DNA from: an uncultured Lachnospiraceae bacterium | Lineage (GTDB): Bacteria > Bacillota_A > Clostridia > Lachnospirales > Lachnospiraceae | Direction of reading: 5' to 3' | DNA: 5,124 bases | Assembly: GCA_946621895.1 (NCBI GenBank) | Contig: CAMOOZ010000274.1 | Span: 1-5,124 of the forward strand | Shown: positions 1 to 5,124 of the stretch, one piece after another | How the letters are laid out: each line of letters begins with the position of its first letter | Position numbering within the stretch: position 1 is the stretch's first letter | Notes under the pieces: model-generated | The model's database searches: none | Told to the model about the DNA's origin: nothing | What the model saw: only the letters and a program-made list of their open reading frames with translations | Translations under genes and position numbers: made by a program

Positions 1-1165
1 AAAACTGCTCATCCTCGAGGCAGATCAGATCGGCCTTCACCTTGCCTGATTCCTTTTCGTAGATGCGCAGAATTTTCTTATCCCCCGGATTGGTGACCTT
101 CTCCGTGTTCTCGGAAAGCTTGATCTTCGGAATGTATTTTCCGTCCTCCCCGCGGATCGCGGCCAGCTTATAGACGCCGCCGAAGCTGGGCCAGTCCTTT
201 GAGGTGATCAGATGCGTGCCCACGCCCCAGGAGTCGATGGCCGCGCCCTGGGCGCGAAGGGAGGAGATCAGGTTCTCGTCCAGGTCATTGGAGGCCGTGA
301 TCACGGCATCAGGGAAACCGGCTTCGTCCAGCATCTTCCGGGCCTTTTTGGAGAGGTAGGCCAGGTCCCCGGAATCCAGACGGATGCCGTAGAAGGAGGA
401 TTTCACCCCTTCCTCCCGCATTTCCTTAAACACCCGGATGGCATTGGGAACACCGGATTTTAAGGTGTCATAGGTGTCCGCGATCAGAATGCAGGCATTG
501 GGATAAAGCTTCGCATAGCTCTTAAACGCGGTGTATTCATCATCAAAACTCATCACCCAGCTGTGGGCGTTTGTTCCCTTTACGGGCACATTGAAAAGCT
601 TTCCGCAGAGCACATTGCTGGTGCCCGTGGCGCCGCCGATCATCGCCGCCCTTGCACCGAGCACCCCGGCGTCCGGGCCCTGGGCCCTGCGCAAACCGAA
701 TTCCATGATGCCGGCGTCTCCCGCCGCATGGCAGATGCGGGAGGTTTTCGTGGCGATAAGGCTCTGATGGTTGATGATGTTTAAGATGGCTGTTTCGATC
801 AGCTGGGCCTCCATGATGGGGGCCTTCACCTTCACCATGGGCTCCCTGGGAAACATCACCGTTCCCTCGGGGATCGCTTCGATGGAGCCCGTGAACCGGA
901 AGGCTTCCAGATACTCCAGGAAGTCACTGTCGAAAATGCCGAGGCTGTTCAGATAATCGAGATCGCTTTTGTCAAAATGCAGGTTCTCGATATATTCGGC
1001 CATCTGCTCAAGCCCGGCGCAGATCGCGTAGCCGCCGCCCAGCGGGTTTGCGCGGTAAAAGGCGTCAAAAACCACGGGAACATTCGCGTTCTCATTTTTG
1101 TAGTAGCCCTGCATCATTGTGAGCTCGTAAAGATCGGTCAGAAGGGTCTGGTTATCTGATTTCAT
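1..1165 (-). CDS. pncB: Nicotinate phosphoribosyltransferase, C-terminus cut by window edge
   Basis: This cytosolic enzyme of NAD salvage joins nicotinate to PRPP to give nicotinate mononucleotide, usually with ATP hydrolysis. I translated 388 codons by hand without a stop; family members are usually somewhat under 500 residues, so roughly the last fifth lies beyond the left edge. Visible motifs are TDLYELTM (10-17) and FYRANP (36-41), the family's N-terminal signature; EFGLRRAQG (155-163); GTNAHSW (197-203), whose H201 sits where the family has its autophosphorylated histidine; DTYDTLKSG (230-238); GIRLDSGDL (260-268), phosphoribosyl-binding barrel sequence; and WGVGT (313-317). The start at 1165 is preferred because GGAG lies 6 nt upstream. 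An in-frame ATG at 1177 would add four residues (MEKK), but its nearest GA-rich site, inside the trkH end, is 13 nt away. It is the third gene of the trkA-trkH-pncB operon, with no terminator before it. Confidence 0.95.
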   Translation of the reverse strand, partial: MKSDNQTLLTDLYELTMMQGYYKNENANVPVVFDAFYRANPLGGGYAICAGLEQMAEYIENLHFDKSDLDYLNSLGIFDSDFLEYLEAFRFTGSIEAIPEGTVMFPREPMVKVKAPIMEAQLIETAILNIINHQSLIATKTSRICHAAGDAGIMEFGLRRAQGPDAGVLGARAAMIGGATGTSNVLCGKLFNVPVKGTNAHSWVMSFDDEYTAFKSYAKLYPNACILIADTYDTLKSGVPNAIRVFKEMREEGVKSSFYGIRLDSGDLAYLSKKARKMLDEAGFPDAVITASNDLDENLISSLRAQGAAIDSWGVGTHLITSKDWPSFGGVYKLAAIRGEDGKYIPKIKLSENTEKVTNPGDKKILRIYEKESGKVKADLICLEDEQF

Positions 1166-1171
1166 TTTTTT

Positions 1172-1175
1172 CTCC
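1172..1175 (-). promoter_or_regulatory. Ribosome binding site of pncB (GGAG)
   Basis: On the minus strand GGAG is followed by six A residues and then ATG at 1165. This spacing of 6 nt decides for the ATG at 1165 over the in-frame ATG at 1177, which overlaps this site. Confidence 0.6.
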
Positions 1176-1187
1176 ATTCTTCGGGTT

Positions 1188-2672
1188 TTACTCCTCCTCA
1201 GCAGGCCGCCTGAGCCGTCTTGTCCCCGCAATAAAGCCCTCCTTCCAGATCCGCGGATGGAGGAGGATCAGCAGCGGGAAAAGCTCGAGCCTGCCGGCCA
1301 GCATGTCAAACATCAGCACGAATTTGCTCAATATGCTCATGTGGGCGAAATTAGCGGAGGGGCCCACCAGCTCAAGGCCGGGGCCGATATTATTGATCGT
1401 GGCAGCCACCGCCGTAAAGGTGGTCACGAGGTCTTTTCCCTCAAGACTCACCAGAAAGGTGGAGCTGACGAAGATCACGAGGAAGGTGATGATGTAAACA
1501 TTCGTGGACCGCATCACCTCGTGGTCCACGGGCTTTTTGTCCATCTGGATCTTGAAGATGCTCTTGGGATGGATAAAGGAGAGCAACTCCTTGCGGATCG
1601 TTTTGAAAAGCAGGATAAACCGGGACACTTTGATGCCGCCCCCCGTGCTGCCGGCGCAGGCGCCCACAAACATTAAGATCACAAGGATCAGCTTCGAGGT
1701 GGTGGGCCAGAGATTGAAGTCCACGGTGGAAAAGCCGGTGGTGGTGATGATGGAGCCCACCTGAAAGGCCGCCGCGGTGAGCGCGGAGAAGAAATCGCCG
1801 AAAAGATGCAGGATGTTTATCGTGATCAGCGCGATGGAGCCCAGGATCACGCCGAAGTACCAGCGCACCTCCTCCATCTGAAAGGCCTTTTTCGCCTGAT
1901 GGAAGAGGGCGAAATAATAAGCGTTGAAGTTCACGCCGAAAAGGATCATGAAGATCGTGAGCACCCACTGGACCGCCATCGAATAGTCCGCGCAGGAGGA
2001 ATTTAAGACGCCGAAGCCGCCTGTCCCGGCCGTGCCGAAGGCCAGGCAGATCGCGTCAAACCAGGGCATCTGCAGGCAGAGCAAAATCAGGAATTCCAGC
2101 ACCGTGAGCCCGAAATAGATCACATAAAGGATCCTTGCGGTAAGCCTGAGCCTTGGCACAAGCTTGCCTACCGAAGGCCCGGGAGACTCCGCCCGCATCA
2201 GATTGATGTTGGAGCCGCCGGATAAGGGGACGATGGCCAGCAGGAAAACGAGCACGCCCATTCCCCCGTTCCAGTGGGTGAAGGAGCGCCAGAAAAGGGA
2301 ACCCCGGGACAGGGCCTCCACATCTGTCAGGATGCTGGCCCCGGTGGTCGTAAAGCCGGAGATCACCTCAAACAAGGCGTCGTAATAATGCGGGATCTCA
2401 CCGGTGATCCATAAAGGCAGCGCCCCCAGCACGGAGAGCACGATCCACGAGAGCGCCGTGGTGATGCAGCCCTCCTTTAAATAGAACACGGTGTTTCCCG
2501 GTTTTTTTAAGGATAAGAGAAGCCCCAGAAGCAGGCAGCCCGCCCCGCAGGCCAGAAAGACCACGCTGCAGGCCTCACGATAGAAAAGGGCCACGGCGGC
2601 CGGGGCGAAAAGGAGCGCCCCCTCGATCATGACCACCTTGCCCAGAAGAAAGCGAATGATACTGATATTCAT
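1188..2672 (-). CDS. trkH: TrkH-family potassium uptake channel, membrane subunit
   Basis: This integral membrane subunit of the Trk/Ktr K+ uptake system forms the ion pathway and is gated by the TrkA subunit encoded just upstream. At 494 residues it is a usual TrkH length. It shows the four pore-loop repeats of the superfamily: ISGFTTTGAS near 104-113, GTAGTGGFG at 213-221, ITTTGFSTVD at 309-318 and TINNIGPG at 425-432, each with the filter glycine. The segment GSTGGGIKVSR (341-351) is the conserved glycine-rich stretch of the third repeat that acts as intramembrane gate in TrkH structures. GRLELFPLLIL (460-470) is the typical C-terminal signature. Long hydrophobic helices separate these motifs. 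The ATG overlaps the trkA stop as ATGA, so translation is probably coupled; only a weak AGGGA lies about 9 nt upstream. Whether it carries K+ by channel or cation symport cannot be read from sequence. KtrB is the nearest alternative name. Confidence 0.96.
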   Translation of the reverse strand: MNISIIRFLLGKVVMIEGALLFAPAAVALFYREACSVVFLACGAGCLLLGLLLSLKKPGNTVFYLKEGCITTALSWIVLSVLGALPLWITGEIPHYYDALFEVISGFTTTGASILTDVEALSRGSLFWRSFTHWNGGMGVLVFLLAIVPLSGGSNINLMRAESPGPSVGKLVPRLRLTARILYVIYFGLTVLEFLILLCLQMPWFDAICLAFGTAGTGGFGVLNSSCADYSMAVQWVLTIFMILFGVNFNAYYFALFHQAKKAFQMEEVRWYFGVILGSIALITINILHLFGDFFSALTAAAFQVGSIITTTGFSTVDFNLWPTTSKLILVILMFVGACAGSTGGGIKVSRFILLFKTIRKELLSFIHPKSIFKIQMDKKPVDHEVMRSTNVYIITFLVIFVSSTFLVSLEGKDLVTTFTAVAATINNIGPGLELVGPSANFAHMSILSKFVLMFDMLAGRLELFPLLILLHPRIWKEGFIAGTRRLRRPAEEE

Positions 2673-4057
2673 GCCAGAATGTCCCTGATATTGTCCATGC
2701 CCTCTTCCGTGGTCACGACGATGACCCCGTCGCCGGTGAGGATCATGTCCTGCCCGGTGGGGATCAGCACCTTGCCCTCTCTGAGAATGCAGGCCACCAG
2801 CAGGTGCTTCTTAAGATTCAATTCTTTCAGCGGCTTGCCCGTGACCTCGGATTCGGCGGACACATTAAACTCGATGGCCTCCGCCCGATGGTCGAAGAGA
2901 TGGTAAAGCGTCTCCACATTGGAGCCGATGGCACCTTTTTTCCCGCGGACATAGGTAAGAATGGCCTCTGAGGCCAGGAATTTCGGGTAAACGAGGCTGC
3001 CCAGATCCAGCTTTTCCAGCACATCCGTGAAGGTGATGCGGTTGATCTTCGTGATCAGCTTGGCCTCGGAGACCTCACGGGCGTACAGCGTAAGGATCAC
3101 ATTTTCCTCGTCGATCCCGGTTAACGGAATAAAGGCCTCGCACTCCCTGATCCCGGCCTCCTTTAAAAGCTCCTCATCGGTGCCGTCGCCGTTGATCACC
3201 ACAGCCTTCGGCAGCAAAACGGAAAGCTCCTCACAGCGGGCCTTATCCCGCTCGATGATCCTCGCGGCGATGCCCATGTCCGCAAGTATTTTCCCAAGAT
3301 AATAGGCGGACTTTCCGCCGCCCACGATCAATGCGTTCTTCACATGGTTCACGGGAAAACCCGTGTCCTGCAGAAACTTTCTGGCCCCCGTTCTGGTGGA
3401 AACGAAGCTCACCTGGTCCCCGGCCTTTAAGACGAAATTACCGCCGGGGATGTGGACCTCCTTTCCACGCTCCACGGCACAGATCACGACATTGGAGAGA
3501 TCCGTGTGCTTTGCCAGGGAAATGATGGATTTGTCGGCGAGAATACTGTTTTCCGGGATACGGAAATTGATGATCTGCGCCATGTTGTGCGCGAAGGCGC
3601 TGACGCCTAAGGCTGCCGGCAGATAAAGAATGCGGGAGATTTCCTGCGCCGCCATCCATTCCGGATTGATCACCATGGCAAGCCCGAGCTTTTCCCGCAG
3701 ATAAACGATTTCTTCGCTGTAGTCCGGGGTGCGGACCCTTGCCACCACGGCACAGTCGCCCACGCGCCTGGCCACGGTGCAGCAGAGGAGGTTTAATTCG
3801 TCGGAATCCGTTACGGCGATGAAAAGATCGGCATCTTCAATGCCGGCCTCCATCTGGATGGAGTAGGTGGCGCCGTTTCCGGCCACGCCCATCACATCGT
3901 AGAGCGAGCTGATCTCCTGGACAAGAGCCGCATCCTGATCAATGACGGTGATATCATGTCCCTCCCTGATCAGCTGGGAAACAAGGGTCGTCCCCACCTT
4001 TCCGCAGCCCGCGATGATGATCTTTAATCCCGGTTTTTTATCCTTTAATAGAGGCAT
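2669..4057 (-). CDS. trkA: Trk system potassium uptake regulator TrkA (two RCK domains)
   Basis: This cytosolic regulatory subunit forms a ring under TrkH and gates it in response to bound nucleotides (NAD(H), ATP/ADP in studied relatives). It has 462 residues, the normal size for the double-RCK form. The first RCK_N Rossmann domain covers about 11-130, with GCGKVG (16-21) and an acidic residue ending strand 2 (VID, D40), favouring NAD(H). The first RCK_C domain lies near 145-225. The second RCK_N covers about 241-355, with GGGKSA (246-251) in place of GxGxxG and E269 as the acidic residue. The second RCK_C lies near 380-460. The start at 4057 is chosen because AGGAG sits 7 nt upstream; a GTG at 4081 would add eight residues (VRVFRRSI) but would run through that site and into the structured leader. 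It is the first gene of the operon, and its stop overlaps trkH by 4 bp. RCK_C domains of some Gram-positive KtrA proteins bind c-di-AMP; whether these do is unknown. Confidence 0.96.
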   Translation of the reverse strand: MPLLKDKKPGLKIIIAGCGKVGTTLVSQLIREGHDITVIDQDAALVQEISSLYDVMGVAGNGATYSIQMEAGIEDADLFIAVTDSDELNLLCCTVARRVGDCAVVARVRTPDYSEEIVYLREKLGLAMVINPEWMAAQEISRILYLPAALGVSAFAHNMAQIINFRIPENSILADKSIISLAKHTDLSNVVICAVERGKEVHIPGGNFVLKAGDQVSFVSTRTGARKFLQDTGFPVNHVKNALIVGGGKSAYYLGKILADMGIAARIIERDKARCEELSVLLPKAVVINGDGTDEELLKEAGIRECEAFIPLTGIDEENVILTLYAREVSEAKLITKINRITFTDVLEKLDLGSLVYPKFLASEAILTYVRGKKGAIGSNVETLYHLFDHRAEAIEFNVSAESEVTGKPLKELNLKKHLLVACILREGKVLIPTGQDMILTGDGVIVVTTEEGMDNIRDILA

Positions 4058-4064
4058 GATGCTT

Positions 4065-4069
4065 CTCCT
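4065..4069 (-). promoter_or_regulatory. Ribosome binding site of trkA (AGGAG)
   Basis: Minus-strand AGGAG stands 7 nt before the ATG at 4057. It fixes the start there and rules against the in-frame GTG at 4081, which lies upstream of it. Confidence 0.75.
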
Positions 4070-4077
4070 GAAAACAC

Positions 4078-4142
4078 GCACCCCCTGCGCTGAGAAAAAC
4101 GCGTAAGCGTAAAGACACTTCGTGTCTTTGTGAATGGGGTGC
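4078..4142 (-). repeat. 65-bp nested inverted-repeat element in the trkA leader
   Basis: The ends are a perfect 7-bp inverted repeat, GCACCCC (4078-4084) and GGGGTGC (4136-4142). Inside are two further perfect palindromes placed directly side by side. One has 4-bp arms, ACGC (4099-4102) and GCGT (4107-4110), around a 4-nt loop. The other has 8-bp arms, AAAGACAC (4111-4118) and GTGTCTTT (4122-4129), around a 3-nt loop. As RNA on either strand this would fold as a closed stem carrying two stacked hairpins. It lies between the predicted promoter (4191-4219) and the trkA ribosome binding site, so it would be part of the operon's 5' leader. On the minus strand the smaller hairpin is followed by a run of T (4095-4098). 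It could be a cis-acting leader RNA or a dispersed palindromic/MITE-like insertion; no target-site duplication is evident. It matches no riboswitch class I can name. Confidence 0.6.
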
Positions 4143-4190
4143 TGAACAGATACAGACCATGATCAGGTTATTTTGTGGCAGTTCCTTACG

Positions 4191-4219
4191 ATTATATGCT
4201 TATTCCGGTAGTGATTCAA
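4191..4219 (-). promoter_or_regulatory. Sigma-A-type promoter of the trkA-trkH-pncB operon
   Basis: On the minus strand the -35 box is TTGAAT (4219-4214; 4 of 6 to TTGACA) and the -10 box is a perfect TATAAT (4196-4191), separated by exactly 17 bp. Transcription would begin near 4184, giving a leader of about 127 nt before trkA that includes the inverted-repeat element. It sits in the divergent gap about 50 bp before the glycosylase start on the other strand, so the two units may influence one another. Confidence 0.65.
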
Positions 4220-4256
4220 GCCTTTCCGGTGAACGGCGAAAGTGCGATAATGATGC

Positions 4257-4261
4257 GGAGG
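4257..4261 (+). promoter_or_regulatory. Ribosome binding site of the glycosylase (GGAGG)
   Basis: GGAGG stands 8 nt before the ATG at 4270. It decides for that start over the ATG at 4159, which has no recognisable ribosome binding site. I found no convincing plus-strand promoter in 4143-4256. Confidence 0.75.
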
Positions 4262-4269
4262 ATTTTGCA

Positions 4270-4800
4270 ATGGCAATAAAGCATCAGACGGTGACCCATC
4301 CCTTCCCGCCCTTTTTCCGGGAAGACTCACGCATATTGATCCTGGGAAGCTTCCCCTCTGTCCGTTCCAGGGAGGAAGGGTTCTTTTACGGCCACCCGAA
4401 CAATCGATTCTGGAAGGTGATCGCGGGCGTGTTTGAGGAGGATGCGCCGAACACAATTCCGGAAAAAGAGGCGCTGCTGATCAGGCATCGGATCGCCCTT
4501 TGGGATGTGGTTTTTCAATGTGATATCCATGCCTCGTCGGACGCCAGCATCAGGAATGTGGTGCCTGCCGATCTGAGCGCCATTCTGGAGCATGCCCGGA
4601 TCCTGCGGATATTCTGCAACGGAAGGACCTCGGAAAAGCTTTTCCGAAAATATCAGGAGGAGAAATGCGGGCAACAGGCATTTATGCTCCCCTCCACCAG
4701 CCCGGCCAATGCCGCATGGTCGTTGGAACGGCTGATCGGGACATGGAGGATCATCAGATATTCACAATATCCGGCAGGACCGGGTATTTTGCAGGAATAA
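4270..4800 (+). CDS. DNA-deoxyinosine (hypoxanthine-DNA) glycosylase, uracil-DNA glycosylase superfamily
   Basis: This is a probable base-excision repair enzyme that removes hypoxanthine, the deamination product of adenine, and perhaps uracil, from DNA by cutting the N-glycosidic bond. It has 176 residues, as expected for these single-domain proteins. Visible are HPFPPF (10-15) leading to the first active-site strand and loop LILGSFPS (23-30), GHPNNRFW (41-48), LWDV (77-80), the strand ending in CNG (116-118), and LPSTSPANA (140-148), the second active-site loop in place of the HPSPLS type of classical UDG. This combination fits the hypoxanthine-DNA glycosylase family; MUG/TDG-like activity on mismatched uracil is the alternative. 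The frame stays open back to an ATG at 4159. That extension (37 residues) lacks family motifs and a ribosome binding site and overlaps the divergent trkA promoter, so 4270 is chosen. It is transcribed alone, divergent from trkA and convergent with the next gene. Substrate preference is inferred from family only. Confidence 0.88.
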   Translation: MAIKHQTVTHPFPPFFREDSRILILGSFPSVRSREEGFFYGHPNNRFWKVIAGVFEEDAPNTIPEKEALLIRHRIALWDVVFQCDIHASSDASIRNVVPADLSAILEHARILRIFCNGRTSEKLFRKYQEEKCGQQAFMLPSTSPANAAWSLERLIGTWRIIRYSQYPAGPGILQE

Positions 4801-4809
4801 AAGCCGATT

Positions 4810-5124
4810 TCAGGTGTTTTTACCCTCCAGCTTCAGTATCCTGCTCCGCAGTTTTGCAATGATGCTGTCCTTCTCTGCGATAGTGTTTTCTTTCTGTTTA
4901 ATAACGCTGTCCTTCTCTGCGATAGTGTTTTCTTTCTGCGTAATAACGCTGTCCTTTTCTGCAAGAGCGGTATTTTGCTGTGCGACGACATTGCTCATTT
5001 CCGAGAGAGCGCTGTCCTTCTTCGCAATAACACTATCTTTCTCGGCAATGACCTTGTCCTTTTCCTCCCGGATTTCATCCTGGGCATCCTGTATCAGAAT
5101 CTGTTCCCGTTCATGTGCCCACAT
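4810..5124 (-). CDS. C-terminal part of a heptad-repeat coiled-coil protein, N-terminus outside window
   Basis: I cannot name this protein. The visible 104 residues are almost wholly charged and helical, with no membrane segment or catalytic motif. Pairs of mostly aliphatic residues recur every seven positions at 25/26, 32/33, 39/40, 46/47, 53/54, 60/61, 67/68, 74/75, 81/82, 88/89 and 95/96, so eleven heptads run without a break; typical units read IAEKDSV and IKQKENT. The final residues are KLEGKNT. An ATG lies exactly at the window edge, but this may be an internal methionine, because a gene with only a coiled coil and no ribosome binding site in view is unlikely to be complete. Charged C-terminal helices of this style often end Rpn/PD-(D/E)XK nuclease-family proteins of gut Clostridia, which is a guess only. 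The stop lies 9 bp from the convergent glycosylase stop, with no clear terminator hairpin between. Confidence 0.65.
   Translation of the reverse strand: MWAHEREQILIQDAQDEIREEKDKVIAEKDSVIAKKDSALSEMSNVVAQQNTALAEKDSVITQKENTIAEKDSVIKQKENTIAEKDSIIAKLRSRILKLEGKNT
4864..4989 (-). repeat. 42-bp tandem repeat inside the coiled-coil gene
   Basis: Two adjacent 42-bp units, 4864-4905 and 4906-4947, differ at only two positions. A third, decayed copy at 4948-4989 matches at about 29 of 42. Each unit encodes 14 residues, exactly two heptads, so gain or loss of a unit keeps both reading frame and helix register. The near identity points to a recent duplication. Confidence 0.85.

Noticed and set aside
212..1159. 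Plus-strand open frames at the left end
   Set aside because: They are opposite a continuous pncB frame with all family motifs and have no convincing starts of their own.
1257..2006. Open frames antisense to or out of frame with trkH
   Set aside because: Their translations are low-complexity and rich in H, R, G and P, resemble no family, and lie over a clearly real TrkH in its correct frame.
4058..4184. c-di-AMP (ydaO-type) riboswitch upstream of the K+ operon
   Set aside because: This class often controls K+ transport in Gram-positives, but the leader lacks its conserved core as I know it and its fold (a closed stem with two simple hairpins) is smaller and different.
4173..4200. TTGTGG and TATGCT with a 16-bp spacer as a plus-strand promoter
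   Set aside because: Both boxes are weak matches (3 and 4 of 6), and the same bases are better explained by the minus-strand TATAAT promoter.
4243..4251. Extended -10-like TGCGATAAT on the plus strand as the glycosylase promoter
   Set aside because: Transcription would begin near 4258, inside the GGAGG ribosome binding site, and the matching -35 position (TTTCCG) is poor.
4864..4989. CRISPR array
   Set aside because: The units are directly adjacent with no spacers, and they are in frame within a coding region.

Overview
The window looks like chromosomal DNA from a Gram-positive anaerobe of the Clostridia, possibly Lachnospiraceae. This is inferred from the moderately high G+C, strong GGAG-type ribosome binding sites, the two-RCK TrkA with TrkH pair, and protein style. 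I could not run a taxonomic search.

The left four fifths (1-4057) is one tightly packed minus-strand operon read trkA -> trkH -> pncB. trkA encodes the cytosolic nucleotide-sensing subunit of a Trk/Ktr potassium channel. Its stop codon overlaps the start of trkH, the membrane subunit, in an ATGA arrangement. pncB (nicotinate phosphoribosyltransferase, NAD salvage) starts 22 bp after trkH and runs off the left edge. Upstream of trkA is a good sigma-A-type promoter (perfect TATAAT, TTGAAT, 17-bp spacer). It is followed by an approximately 127-nt leader holding a compact structured element: an outer 7-bp inverted repeat closing around two hairpins. This leader element is the most interesting unexplained signal in the window.

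From 4270 to 4800, on the plus strand and divergent from the operon, is a 176-residue protein of the uracil-DNA glycosylase superfamily, best matched by its motifs to the DNA-deoxyinosine (hypoxanthine-DNA) glycosylase family. Its longer open frame, from 4159, covers the divergent promoter and is probably not translated in full.

The right end (4810-5124, minus strand, convergent with the glycosylase, 9 bp between stops) holds the C-terminal part of a helical, strictly heptad-repeated protein. Part of it is encoded by a near-perfect 42-bp tandem duplication. The rest of that gene lies outside the window.

No rRNA, tRNA, CRISPR array or complete mobile element was seen. Most of the window is ordinary housekeeping sequence. 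The points worth checking are the trkA leader element, the pairing of NAD salvage with K+ transport, and the repeat-built coiled tail.
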